From Batillaria attramentaria (taxonomy: Eukaryota > Mollusca > Gastropoda > Batillariidae), in assembly GCA_018292915.2 (NCBI GenBank), contig JACVVK020000525.1, positions 375,155 through 439,154 of the forward strand: DNA of 64,000 nt, in the 5' to 3' direction. Positions within the stretch are counted from its first letter, which is position 1; the number at the start of each line of letters is the position of its first letter. The notes beneath the pieces were generated by a model. It was given only the letters and a program-made list of their open reading frames with translations. It ran no database searches and was not told the origin of the DNA. Shown one piece after another: positions 22,906-33,709 of the stretch. Made by a program: the position numbers and the translations under genes.

Positions 22906-22952
<47 letters not shown>
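22900..22952. repeat. (CG)n-(AC)n microsatellite
   Basis: CGCGCGCGCG followed by about 20 AC units and (AAC)n. Confidence 0.9.
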
Positions 22953-22953
<1 letters not shown>

Positions 22954-23483
22954 CAACAACAACAACAAGCGGAAAGCCAAGCGGAAAGCAAAAGCTCACT
23001 ATAAGACTTTCACACACAAAAACTTGTGGCTTTTATCGCTATTCCTCCGCAATCTCCAGCCTTACCCAGGAGCCGGAACGAGGAACGGACACTACATTTA
23101 TTGACCGGCTCACTCACTGAAGTAAACGATTAAAAAGCAAACTCAGTAAACACACAAGAGCAAGAATAGCCAATTAAGTGTAGACCACACATCATTCTCA
23201 GTCAGTATGACACCAGTCATAGCCGTAATTAGTTTGCAGTGAAAGAAAATAAACACTTGAGTCGACTAAATAAACCAATTTCTTATGCTGTACTGACTAC
23301 TTATGTAATCCGCTCCACTAGGCAAAGATAAGGGCCGACGGAACCGGCCGCACTGAGTCAGTGATTGCAAACTGAAGACAATAGAACCGCTTCGCTACAG
23401 ATATATACTGACAGCATTTTCATTCTATTCAAATTCAAATTCAAAACATCTTTATTGTCCAGTTTAAAAAAAAGAAAAAAAAA
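22953..23483. other. Non-coding stretch, LINE-like tail at its end
   Basis: Mostly unique-looking sequence. TTCAAATTCAAATTCAAAAC at about 23427-23446 looks like a reversed non-LTR 3' tail. Confidence 0.3.
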
Positions 23484-23634
23484 GGTGGTCGAATGGTAGA
23501 GCGTTGGACTTCTAATGCTCGGGTCGTGAGTTCGATCCTGGCTGGGGCCAAATATTTGTGCTGGCTTTTTCATCGTTGCCCCGTCTTTGCCCCTATGTGG
23601 TGGAAAAGGACGTTAAACCCCCAAACGCCCACCC
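23484..23634 (+). repeat. tRNA-derived SINE split by the RTE insertion
   Basis: Head GGTGGTCGAATGGTAGAGCG, B-box-like GAGTTCGATCC, and body GCCAAATATTTGTGCTGGC to AAACGCCCACCC. The SINE resumes at 26925 with the duplicated AAACGCCCACCC and a short CACCC tail. Confidence 0.85.
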
Positions 23635-26600
23635 TACTTACTTAGGCCCTTGGCTCCACGTGGAGCATAGGCCATCGACAACCCTTCGCCATCGCACTCT
23701 GTTCTGGGCTATTCTTGCCACTCCAGTCCAGTTGGTCCCCTGCTTACATAGCTCTGCCTCAGTGTCCCGCCTCCAGCTGTTGCGAGGCCGGCCTCTCTTC
23801 CTTTTCCCCTGCGGGTTCCATGTCAGGGCTTGGCGTGTGGTGCTGGATGCTGGTTTCCTGAGGGTGTGTCCAATCCAGCCCCACTTCCTCCGCAGGATCT
23901 GCTTGGCCACTGGTTCCTGCCCCGCTCGCTCCCACAGCTCTTCATTCCGGATCTTCTCTGGCCATCGGATGTTGAAGATGCGCCTCAGACAGGTGTTGAG
24001 AAATGTCTGGATCTTCTGCTGCATCGTCTTCGTTGTCCTCCATGTTTCGCATCCGTAGAGCAGAACTGACTTCACGTTGGAGTTGAAGATGCGAAGTTTG
24101 GTTCTTATGCTGACAACTTTGGATGCCCAGACGTTCTTCAGCATGACCATTGCTGCCCTTGCCTTGCCGATTCTGGCTGTGACGTCTCGGTCTGTGCCTC
24201 CCTGTCCATCAACCACACTTCCCAGGTAGACAAAAGACTCCACCTCCCTGATGGGCTCTCCACCGACTGTGACTGGTGTGTTGGCAGTGGTGTTGATCTT
24301 CATCAGCTCGGTTTTCTTCCTGTTGATCTTGAGCCCTGTTCCGGCTGATGTGGCTTCCAGGCACGTAGTCTTGTCCTGCATCTGGCTGTGGCTGTGAGAC
24401 AGGAGCGCCAGGTCGTCCGCAAAGTCGAGGTCATCCAGCTGCGTCCAGAGTGTCCACTGTATCCCGTTTTTCCTGCCTGCTGTAGTGGTCTTCATGATCC
24501 AGTCGATGACCAGGAGGAAGAGAAACGGGGACAACAGGCATCCCTGGCGGACTCCGGTCTTCACCTCGAAGCTTTCTGACAACTGGCCGGCATAGGCAAT
24601 CCTGCAGCTCATGTCTTGGTAGGTGCACTGGATCAGGGAGATGATCTTCCCGGGAACTCCATAGTGCCTTAGCAGCTTCCACAGCGCCTCTCTGTCTACA
24701 CTGTCGAAGGCCTTCTCATAGTCTATGAAGTTGATGTAGAGGGGGGAGTTCCACTCCAGTGACTGCTCCACAATGATGCGTAGGCTGGCAATCTGGTCAG
24801 CGCAGGACCTGTTCCTGCGAAAGCCTGCCTGCTGGTCTCGGAGCATGGGGTCGACTGCCTCTCTCATCCTCTCCAGTAGAATTCTGTTGAGAACCTTGCC
24901 TGGCACTGACAGGAGCATGATCCCTCGGTAGTTGCTGCAGTCCCTGAGGTCCCCTTTCTTTGGCAGCTTGATGACGATCCCTTCTTTCCACTGGGCTGGC
25001 ACCTCTTCCTTCTCCCAGATCTTGCTGAACAGGCTGTGCAGCATGTTGACGGCTGTCTCTGTGTCTGCTTTAATGGCTTCTGCTGGTATCTCGTCCGGCC
25101 CTGCAGCTTTCCCATTTCTCAGTGTCATGATGGCTTTCCTGATCTCCGCCTTAGAGGGCTTGTCACAGTTGATGGGTAGTTCTGTCTCAGCTGGTGGGAT
25201 GTCTGGTGGTGTTTCAGGGATGGGGCGATTTAACAGCTCCCTGAAGTGTTCTGCCCATCGCTTCAGCTGTTCCTCAGTTGTTGTCAGTGGGTGCCCGTTC
25301 TTGTCCTTCACTGGTTTGTCTGTCTGCTGAAATTTGCCCATGAGCTTCTTGGTCACCTGGTACAGGTCTTTTAGATTCCCTTGTCGGGCTGCTTCCTCTG
25401 CTTGACTGGCCAGGTTGTCGATGTAGTCCCTCTTGTCCTTCCTGGTGCTCCTCTTCACTTCTCTGTCAGCTGCTGTGTATTCCTCTTGTGCCTTTGCCTT
25501 AGCTCTTCTTGTTCGGCTCGTGTTCAGTGCAGTTTTCTTCTCTTTCCTAACTTCCAGCTTCTGGATGGTATCAGCAGAGATCCATTCCTTATGTTGGGTC
25601 TTTCTCTTGCCAAGGACCTCTTCGCATGTGTCGTGCCAGAGTTTCTTGCTGTGTTCCCACTGTGTCTCGATGTCCATTTCACTGTCTTCTATCAGGTCTT
25701 GCAGTGGCTGGAACCTGTTGGAAAGGCTGATCCGGAATGCTGCTTGTGTGTCTGTGTTCCTGAGAAGTCCAACGTTGTACCTGGTCCGTGTGCTGTTGGC
25801 GTTGGTGTGCCTCTTGAGCCGAAGTCTCAATGCTGTTGCAAGAAGGTGGTGGTCTGATGATACATCGGCACCCCTCATCACGCGCACATCCCGCCACGAT
25901 CTCCTGAACTTCCGGCTGATGCAGATGTGATCAATCTGGTTCTCCGTGACATGGTCCGGCGATCTCCATGTGGCCTTGTGGATGCGCTTGTGTGGGAAGA
26001 TGCTGCCTCCTATCACTAGCTGGTTCAGGGCACAAAAGTCTGCAAAGCGCTCGCCATTTTCGTTCATCTGTCCCAGTCCGTGTGTTCCCATGGTGTCCTC
26101 ATAGCCTGTGTTGTCTGATCCAATCTTGGCGTTGAAGTCTCCCATCAGTATGGTCATGTCCTTGGCTCCTCCTCTATCTATCACTGTCTGCAGTTGTTGG
26201 TAGAAGTCATCTTTTTTCTCCTCTTCCGCATCATTGGTGGGAGCGTAGCACTGGATGATGTTCAGCTTGATGTCTTTTTTCTTGGTGATGAATTTGGCTG
26301 TGATGATGCGGGAGTTGACAGGTTCCCAGCCGATGAGTGCCCGCTGTGCCTCCGGTGCCAGCATCAGGGCCACGCCCTCAGTGTGGGGGGCTCCATCCTC
26401 TGTGTGTCCAGAGTACAGCAATTGCTCTCCCGATGAAAATCTCAGCTGTCCTGACTGTAGCCACCTTGTCTCACTCAGTCCCAGTACTCCTATCTTGTAG
26501 TTCTTCATCTCTCTTGCTACTTGTATGGTCCTTCCTACTTCATACATTGTCCTGATGTTCCATGTGGCTACTCTCGTTGTTGTCCTGGGTGTTAGAAGGG

Positions 26601-26924
26601 GGGTCGGCCTTGCAGCTTCCTTTCGGCTTTCACTGCAATGCGTCATAGGTCTCCGGGATGGAGACCCTTCCTCGCCCAGGTGAATGTCTCGGTTTGTTGC
26701 TGTCGATGCTTCAGTAACTTAGTGTTTTTTACAGGTAGGGCTGTTAACCCTACGCAAACCCGTTTAGCCTCTTGGAGAGGTGGTCCACATTCGTCTGACC
26801 TCTACCCTTCGACCTGTCCAGCTTGGGTGACCCTGCCAGGAGCATGTGCTCCTGCTGGCATAGTTCTCTGGGTCATTGAGGTACACAAGCCACTACCCCA
26901 CGACAAGGGTTGGACCATGTAGGG
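23635..26924 (-). mobile_element. Full-length RTE-type retrotransposon
   Basis: A 3290-bp insertion flanked by a 12-bp duplication, AAACGCCCACCC, at 23623-23634 and 26925-26936. On the minus strand it has a ~280-bp 5' leader, one long ORF, almost no 3' UTR and a short (TAAG)n tail. The intact ORF and perfect target duplication point to a young insertion. The target was a SINE tail. Confidence 0.9.
23638..26646 (-). CDS. RTE endonuclease/reverse transcriptase polyprotein, 1002 aa
   Basis: A single uninterrupted frame. Residues ~25-250 form an APE-type endonuclease: TRVATWNIRTMYEVGR, GLSETRW (catalytic Glu), QCYAPTNDAEEE, TILMGDFNAKIG (GDFN) and a closing SSDHHLLAT (SDH) motif. Residues ~480-780 form the reverse transcriptase: KAAGPDEIPAEAIK, LPKKGDLRDCSNYRGI, FIDYEKAFDSVDR, TGVRQGCLLSPFLFLL and FADDLALLSH with the catalytic aspartates. 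A conserved C-terminal region follows: LLYGCETWRTT, WGWIGHTLRKP, KRGRPRN and W..VV.GLC. It would copy its own RNA into DNA at a nicked target. The length and domain order are normal for the RTE clade, and assignment to an RTEX-like branch is possible. Start chosen at 26646 because the endonuclease motif lies only ~25 residues downstream. No key motif is missing, so it may be active. Confidence 0.9.
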   Translation of the reverse strand: MTHCSESRKEAARPTPLLTPRTTTRVATWNIRTMYEVGRTIQVAREMKNYKIGVLGLSETRWLQSGQLRFSSGEQLLYSGHTEDGAPHTEGVALMLAPEAQRALIGWEPVNSRIITAKFITKKKDIKLNIIQCYAPTNDAEEEKKDDFYQQLQTVIDRGGAKDMTILMGDFNAKIGSDNTGYEDTMGTHGLGQMNENGERFADFCALNQLVIGGSIFPHKRIHKATWRSPDHVTENQIDHICISRKFRRSWRDVRVMRGADVSSDHHLLATALRLRLKRHTNANSTRTRYNVGLLRNTDTQAAFRISLSNRFQPLQDLIEDSEMDIETQWEHSKKLWHDTCEEVLGKRKTQHKEWISADTIQKLEVRKEKKTALNTSRTRRAKAKAQEEYTAADREVKRSTRKDKRDYIDNLASQAEEAARQGNLKDLYQVTKKLMGKFQQTDKPVKDKNGHPLTTTEEQLKRWAEHFRELLNRPIPETPPDIPPAETELPINCDKPSKAEIRKAIMTLRNGKAAGPDEIPAEAIKADTETAVNMLHSLFSKIWEKEEVPAQWKEGIVIKLPKKGDLRDCSNYRGIMLLSVPGKVLNRILLERMREAVDPMLRDQQAGFRRNRSCADQIASLRIIVEQSLEWNSPLYINFIDYEKAFDSVDREALWKLLRHYGVPGKIISLIQCTYQDMSCRIAYAGQLSESFEVKTGVRQGCLLSPFLFLLVIDWIMKTTTAGRKNGIQWTLWTQLDDLDFADDLALLSHSHSQMQDKTTCLEATSAGTGLKINRKKTELMKINTTANTPVTVGGEPIREVESFVYLGSVVDGQGGTDRDVTARIGKARAAMVMLKNVWASKVVSIRTKLRIFNSNVKSVLLYGCETWRTTKTMQQKIQTFLNTCLRRIFNIRWPEKIRNEELWERAGQEPVAKQILRRKWGWIGHTLRKPASSTTRQALTWNPQGKRKRGRPRNSWRRDTEAELCKQGTNWTGVARIAQNRVRWRRVVDGLCSTWSQGPK

Positions 26925-26936
26925 AAACGCCCACCC

Positions 26937-27847
26937 ACCCACCCTTAAAAAAAAAAAAGGAAAATTTTCTTCTGGTGACCGTGGCTGCAACTGACGGAGG
27001 GTATAGGTACTACGGCCTCAAGTCGTGCGCCATGTACAAGCTTACCGGCTCGGGTTGAAAGAACGCGTAGAGAGTGGCATAGCCTGGGAACATGGTACAG
27101 CTCCAGCCGGCACAGCGCATAAAATCGATAGGACAGATTCCGAGTCCGCCGGGCAGGGCGGCATTAAAACCACGACGGTCGACCTACTCAAAGCCGGGTC
27201 AAACAAGGACCAGTATCCAGCAGTGACTATCGCCTCAGACCCACCTACAGTCGGATCTCTGCAGCGAAAGAGGTCAGGCTAACACTAGTAACAGGCTAAT
27301 GGTTACTTCGTGACAGCCAGCTACCAGTGGAGAAAGCTGACAGTGGCCGGCTGCTTTTATGTCGGCCGGCGCATATGTTGATATTATTTTATCAGTAGGC
27401 CTACCCGGCGTCAGCTCCAGCAAGGTAGGTCACGTCTAGCAGTTAGACTGACCGCACACACAGTATGTACAGTCTTCAGGGTCCAGCCTAACTGACCTCA
27501 CAGGCGAGACTGACTGATACTATAATTATGCAACTCTGAGCTGGCTGAGTAAATCTGTCTTGCTTTGACTTGAGCGTTTGCTTTCCGCAAATTTACACTG
27601 AAGCAGTTTCTGTATGAATGACAGTTATGTACGGTGCGACCCCTTTCATTTGCTATGTGTGCTGTGATATTGTACGCAGCCTGTAAAATTCATGTATGAT
27701 CTAGGCATTTCTACACATTAACAAATAGAGTGCTCTTGGTTAGGCTCGCGAATGAGGTTTTCGGGAATTCCCGAAACGTTGCTGTATTGCCTGAATGTAT
27801 ACAACCAGCTATTCACCTGCATTTCAGGGCATCACGAAGACCTGAAG
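26937..27847. other. Non-coding stretch upstream of DFT1
   Basis: Poly-A near 26946-26957, then GC-richer sequence to 27420 without known motifs. It may contain the promoter and a non-coding first exon of DFT1, because a TTTCAG acceptor lies about 20 bases before the DFT1 start codon. Confidence 0.3.
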
Positions 27848-29689
27848 ATGTCTGCAGAATACAAACGGAAAGCAGTGATTCGACTCAACATAAGTACTGA
27901 AAATACACTATGTATTTACTTCCTTCAAACCGGCTTGTTATTTGAGTATCAGGGTTTATTTGCCAGGAGTGTTTCTGGGTTTGTAGATGGTGTTAGTGCG
28001 TGTATGTGCTTAAAGAGGAGGGGGGGGGGGTCGATTGGAGGTGGAAGGGTAAGGGAGGGGTTAGAGGGGGAGGGGATGAGTGGGGGGAAGGGTTGGGGAC
28101 AGATTTACGCTACGCAAAGATAAAATTACTGCATTTTTGAATGATGTACCTCACAGTGTAAACATTACTTGAATCGTTCATTAACTTTCTTGTTTACAGT
28201 CAAAATCACACGGGGATAGGTAAGCACTGGGAACTTTCACAGATTTTACGGATGCATCGTGAAAATTGATTAAGCTACAGACAGTGAATGAACGTGTGGG
28301 TGCAATTTTACCCACGACATACGACGAAAAAGTCATAAATGCTTAAAAGGCACTTTTAACCTTGTTCACAATCAGGTACGGAAGAAGAGCGCCAAAAGTT
28401 CATGTGCGCCATCTTGCCTGAATTTCTGCGGGTTGTAGACCCCCGCCAGTCCGGCTTGCTAGACGTGTTTTACGCCAGCGAGGTCATCAATGATTCCGAC
28501 AACAGTTCCTTGTCTGGCAAAGATGTGATGACTAGGAAAGACCAGGTAAGTACCTTCAATGTCTGTGCTTTGCATGAAGCGTTATACAGAGAAAACTGTG
28601 ATATTATTATTTAAAATTAGACTCTTACCTCATTGGTACATGGGGGTCGGTTAAAGGTATGGGGGGGGGGGGGGGGCTGAGGATGTATACGACAGTTTAT
28701 GTATGTTGTAGTGTTGTGGTAATGCTCTTTTTCAGTCTATCTAAATTCTTATAACTTCCCTAAAATGGTATCATAGCACTGGAAATGTTCATCCCACAAA
28801 AAAAAAAAATAATAATAAATACATTCCCAATTTCCGAAACTTTAATAGCTGAGCCGAGCTGACCACAAAAGTTTTCACAGTTTGGTGTTCGGCGTGTGAG
28901 ATCAAGAGATTGCGCGTGATTCACATAAGCGTGCGTGTCGGGTTCGTTTCGAAGAGCTTTGAGCCAAGAATTTGGGTACAACGCTTGTATGACTGGGCAA
29001 CGCGCCTACATAATTCACATTATCATTTTTGTCCTGCGACCTCTTCGCCAGCTCCAGTGGTGTTCCTCTCAGGCCAGGGGCGGAATCCGCGGGAAGGGGG
29101 TGGGGGTAGGGGGGGGGGGTCGGAAGCTAGGGCACGTTTTGTTATGCATGATGATGATGAGTGATGATAGGATGAATGCTATGGAGATTTGTGTGGTTTT
29201 GGAACTGTATGACAAGTCCGTGTCACACGCATGCTCTGGGTAGAAAGCCGACGTAGATAGGAAAAAAACCTACTTGTCTCAGCTGGCCGGTTTCGAACCC
29301 TGTCTCCGGGTCAGTGGTCCGAAGTGCTTACCACTGCACTACGGGAACCGGTATTCAGAGTATCATTATTTGGGTTTCAGGCCAGGAAACTGTTCATTCT
29401 CCTGTACAAGTTGCCGGTTGGTCAGTTCCTGGAGAAAGTTGCCCCTGAACTATGTGAAATGTTTCCACACATGATACCTCAAAGGTTCCGAGCGGTAGAC
29501 CAAAGTGAGAACACGGCTGCAGATGACACAGAGAGGCCAGAAGAGGAAGAAGACGTCTGCTTGTTGCACAGGCTGCAGCAGCGCGTCCGTCCCGCAACTA
29601 TGGCAGACATGCTTTTTCACGAGGAGCTGCTGACTTTGGAGGAATATTCGTACGTGAGGACGAGTGTATTTTGATATCGTAATACAACA

Positions 29690-29764
<75 letters not shown>

Positions 29765-32700
29765 GCGCACGCGCGCGCGCTCTGGCACTGTTACTCGAGA
29801 AACTGCACAAGCTGTGGACTTTCTTGATTATTTTGAGTAACTTTCATTTGTCGCGTGTTTGTTTATATTTCATATTATTTTGTTTGTGTGCTTTTTCACG
29901 CGTAGAACAACCCTTTATAGCTACAGATATGATTATTGTGTTGTATTGCGTTGCGTTGCGTTGTGTTGCGTTGTATTGTATTGTACTGTACTGTACTGTA
30001 CTGTACTGTACTGTACTGTACTGTACTGTACTGTACTGTACTGTACTGTATTGTATGCATAAAATGCATATTCTTGTGGTTGCAGTGCCATCACGGAGGA
30101 TGCTCGCAAGAAGAAAGATGTCTGGTTCAGGATGCTGGAGAAGTTCCAGAATCGTCCTGATCCAGTCCTGCAACAACTGCAGAAGGTCACCGAGGCGCTG
30201 CTCAAGCGCTACTTCATCGACAGCCCAGGGAACGTCAGCGACCTGGTTCGTCGGGGTCTGCCCTGCACGTGCACTGAAAGCCAAACACCCCCAGAGTTTT
30301 CCTCCCTGGCGTTTGAAGGAAAGGTAGTGATTGATTTGTATGTTCGAGCGACCTTTCTTAGAATGAGCGATTACTGAAAGTGCCTGGGCAATCAGTATTT
30401 GGGTCCTGAGTTCGAATCCTGACTGGGAGCCAGTCTTTTGTGCTGGCTTTTTCCTCATTGTCCCGTGTTCGACACCACCCCTGTCGAAAAAGAACGTTAC
30501 ACTCGTAAACACCCACTCACCCACTCACCCACCCACCCACCCACTCACCCACCCACCCACCCACCCACCTACCCACTCACCCACCCACCCACTCAAAGAG
30601 CCAAACAGGTGTTTTGGTGGTGACAAACTGTATCCCTTGACTCGCTGAGATAATAATAATAATAATGAGCATTGTATAGGCGCTTTATCCAATTTCATGA
30701 ATCGGCTCAAAGCGCCGCGAACAGAACCCAACACGCTTGCTCATGTGAATCACGCATTCTCTCACACACTGGACATAAACACATTAGAATCACGTGGTGC
30801 TGAGGGTCAGTTCAGCTATTTAAATTTTGGAATTTAGAATTGTATTTATTTTTCAAATTTTGTAGGCTGAACATTTCTAAAAGGCTGTTTAATGTTCACC
30901 TCTGAGCACTGCCATTGTGATATAAAGTGTATAATACTTTATCTTGTCGAAGGTCCAGTCTTGGCTTGACAACGGGAAGCTGTCAGCACCCAAGGCTCTC
31001 GACAGTGTCCATCCACATCATCCTTCTCTGGGATTCGTCAGGAACGTGATCTTGCCAACTGACGTAAGAAAATTAAGCGCCGCCTTTATCACCTCCCCCC
31101 CCCCTTTTTTTTTTTTTTTTTAATAGTTTTTTTAGCAGTGAGCAGAAGAAAACTGTAGAACAACTGTTACCACTCAAAGACTACTTCGTCTCGCCGCGAA
31201 ATAGTCTTTGTTGCTTACGCGGCGAAAAGCCCTAAATAACTAACGAACTATATTACAAAGAACTCTCAGCCTGAGCACGGCCAGTTGCAACAGACAAACA
31301 GACAGAGAAACTGCAAATGAGCGAGTTTAGACGCTCCAACCCGACAGACGCCCTGCTAGAGGACCACGGGGGCAATGGCCCACTTCAGATAACAGATTTT
31401 AACATGTTTAAAGGCATTTAGTTGCCTCTTCTTGCACCCAAAAGTAAAACACTGCCTTGGTACTGACATGCAAGTCTTCACTAAAGGCGCGTCTTAACTA
31501 TAGCGATCAACCCCGAAGACCGAACAAAAAACGCTTCGCCCGAAACATTTTGGGGCCTCGCGAAGCGATTTTGGGCTGTTTGGGCTTCGCTCAACATGTT
31601 ATGCGAACCTTCGCGATCAACCCCGAATGATTTCGCCAGACGCTATCTGATTGGCTGGTCCAGATTCGCCAGCTATCTGATTTCAAGATGGCGGAGGGTC
31701 GCGCTCGCACATGGCCGGTGTCGGTTCAAAGTTACAAGCATTAATATTTCGGCAATGAAGAAGTTTCTTGGTGCTGCTGGAATACATTGATTAGTAAGGA
31801 TAGTGTACATTTGACTTACAATGTTACAGGTAAAGTAAGAATGCGAAATATCTGTAATTACAGCGTTTTTGCTTCGCATGCTAACGCCGTCTGCTCGCGT
31901 GGAGGCTCAGTCGCCGCATCGTCACATGAGTACCGAGTCAACGTTCTAGTCGCTGATATTTCAGGCATCTATAACTTTCATGGCTCACTTGCGTCACTCT
32001 GATTACTGAGGTAGTGTAGAATTTTGATTTTGTTTGCTAAAATTGATGCAAAACCGCGACATTGTTGTTGGTATGACGTTTTTCTTCCGCCGTGTGCTGG
32101 TGACCGTCTGCTACGCCGGTGTACCGGCTCGTAACTGTCTGTCGGTTCAGTGGTTTCGTTGGTGATTATTTCGGTTTTTGATGCAATTCATGGTGCAGTT
32201 GGGTCACATTGATTAGTTCAGATAGTGCCCTTTTGAGTGCGTAAAGCCATGTTGTCGTGTAACCCCTTGATTTCCCTCAACAGCTACAGTTGCTACGAGA
32301 CGCACTTCACTGGTAAGCTCACAATCGGCGCCATTGCTATTTTCCTTCGGTCACATGTCACGAATGCTTGACGCCTAGTTAGTACGTGGAGGCCACGCCG
32401 AATGAAGCCGAAGAAGTTCGGTTGTCATCGCCGAGGACTTCTTCGGCTATAGTTAAGACGCGCCTTTACGAAGCATTAATGTGCATAATATGTATCCATG
32501 TGTGACTGATCAATCCTTTTTCCCTTTCCTTTTCTTTGGATGAATCATAGATTTTTTGGCTGAAAGAATAGGGAAATTTGGCTAATAATTGCCAAATGAC
32601 TGAAAATGACTGAAAATTCCCCAGTTTGGTATATACCATATGCTATCTTCCAGTGTTCCCGATTGTACGCATGAAACTCCTAAATTGCCGCACACATTTG

Positions 32701-33295
32701 AGAACAGCGCGTTGCAGGGGACGCACGCTTTTGGTCCCGCCGTGACATACAGTATTTTTGCAGCTCCCGGAAACTCGATGAACAAAAAGCGATCTGTAAC
32801 TAGCAGCGGACACTTGCAGCATCACATTTCCGCTGAGCCATTGTAACAGACAGAATCTGATGTATGGACCCTCCAAATTTGCAAAAGGACCCTCAAAAAT
32901 AGAGAGAGACAGTCCCAAGGACCTTTGTATTTTCGAATCCCAGGGAAGGCTGTGTTCTTCTCTGTCTGTTTCAGGATGTGATCTCAGTTTCCAAAACCCC
33001 GAGCTTCAGAGCTTCATCCACTGGCAGCCTTAGTGCCGATTCTGACAGCGAAGCAGAGTCGGGGTTGGCGGAGACTGCACAGTCTTGTAACGGCATGGAA
33101 GATTGTTCAGAATTTTCCGCTGGCTCTTCCGCGGGTCCCTCCGCGGAGGCTCCTCGGAGAAAACGCAAAGCGGAGGAATCCAACGAGGAAACTGCCCACG
33201 AGAAAGAGCAGTTGGAGCAACAAACCCTGATGTTAGCTCCGACACAGAGAAAGTTGAAGAGAAGAGCCAAGAAAGATGGTTGTTTGATCAGCTAA
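27848..33295 (+). CDS. DFT1: tandem CARD-like protein with polybasic/CaaX C-terminus, 384 aa
   Basis: Six coding exons are inferred from reading frame, splice sites and paralogue comparison: 27848-27893, 28376-28545, 29381-29649, 30086-30323, 30953-31063 and 32975-33295. Phases run 1-0-2-0-0 and total 1155 nt. Start MSAEYKRK follows a TTTCAG acceptor. Module 1 (residues ~17-105) contains ILPEFLRVVDP, SSLSGKDVMTRKDQ, then ARKLFILLYKLP and VAPELCEMFPHMIP, reading like helices 1-5 of a CARD. An acidic linker (~107-128) precedes module 2 (~129-225) with MADMLFHEELLTLEEYS and LLKRYFIDSP. Then come GLPCTC and VQSWLDNGKL. The last exon is Ser/Ala/Glu-rich and ends RKLKRRAKKDGCLIS: a polybasic run plus CLIS, a CaaX-type prenylation signal. 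A role as a membrane-linked signalling adaptor is inferred. I do not recognise a named family, and other death-fold types remain possible. Confidence 0.78.
29038..29352 (-). repeat. tRNA-derived SINE, second family
   Basis: On the minus strand: CGGTTCCCGTAGTGCAGTGG, TAAGCACTTCGGACC, GACAGGGTTCGAAACCGG (B-box), then a body with TACCCAGAGC and a GGAGGAGC-like end. A related copy lies at 49900-50343. It is in intron 2 of DFT1. Confidence 0.65.
29688..29782. repeat. (CG)n/(AC)n/(GCAC)n microsatellite
   Basis: Alternating purine-pyrimidine tract in DFT1 intron 3: GCGCGCGC, (AC)n, then ten or more CGCA units and GCGCGCGC again. Confidence 0.9.
29937..30057. repeat. Pentanucleotide repeat (TGTAC)n/(TTGCG)n
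   Basis: TTGCG-type units grade into about 14-16 GTACT units in DFT1 intron 3, close to the exon 4 acceptor at 30085. Confidence 0.9.
30398..30600 (+). repeat. tRNA-SINE, partial, with expanded (CCCA)n tail
   Basis: CCTGAGTTCGAATCCTGACT (B-box), TTGTGCTGGCTTTTTC and a tail of about 20 CCCA/CTCA units. The A-box part is missing. It lies in DFT1 intron 4. Confidence 0.75.
30650..30880 (-). repeat. (AAT)n-ended dispersed repeat, copy 1
   Basis: (AAT)n, then TATAGGCGCTTTATCCAATT, GCTCAAAGCGCCGC, CTCACACACTGGACATAAAC and GTAGGCTGAACATTTC. The same order recurs at 34448-34745. Simple-repeat end and dispersed copies suggest a SINE or LINE 3' end. Confidence 0.75.
31170..31249 (+). repeat. CGCGGCG-type dispersed repeat (copy 6)
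   Basis: GCCGCGAAATAGTCTTTGTT and GCTTACGCGGCG with a TAACTAAC-like end, in DFT1 intron 5. Confidence 0.7.
31482..32468. mobile_element. 987-bp element with perfect 23-bp terminal inverted repeats
   Basis: The left end starts TAAAGGCGCGTCTTAACTAT and continues AGC (31482-31504). The right end (32446-32468) is its exact reverse complement. No transposase-like ORF lies inside, so it is non-autonomous. It lies in DFT1 intron 5. I could not define a target duplication with confidence. Confidence 0.8.
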
Positions 33296-33639
33296 TTAAT
33301 TCATGGATTGAAAGCAAACAGGCAAATCAATCAACCACTCAACCACCCAGCAAACAAATGATGGGTAGAACCATACTTTATATCAAAGTGAATGAGAATT
33401 GTGTTTCTAGTAATTAGACACTTGATTCATGTTTTTCTTTTTCAAGGTCACGTGTGCGTTGTACGTAATTTACACAAAGAAAACACAATAACAATTTACT
33501 GCCTGATCGTCTCGGCAAGTTGGACTAGGTGCAACCAGCCAGTGGCTATAGTGTCCAAGATACAACTCAAAGTTCTTGTTCTGGTTTGTAAGCATTTTGT
33601 TTTATTGAATATCCCTTCTCTTTTTTATTAATAGCCTTG

Positions 33640-33709
33640 TGGGGAAGGACCCTGTTTGGCCGCGAAATAGTCTTTGTCGCTTGCGCGGCGTAAAGCCCTA
33701 AATAACTTA
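33640..33709 (+). repeat. CGCGGCG-type dispersed repeat (copy 7)
   Basis: GGCCGCGAAATAGTCTTTGT, CGCTTGCGCGGCGTAAAGCC and TAAATAACTTAC. Confidence 0.7.

Noticed and set aside
22434..22991. Long Val/Cys-rich reading frames
   Set aside because: They are translations of the (AC)n tract. The same applies to similar frames at 29.7, 41.8, 48.4, 49.3, 53.1 and 58.1 kb.
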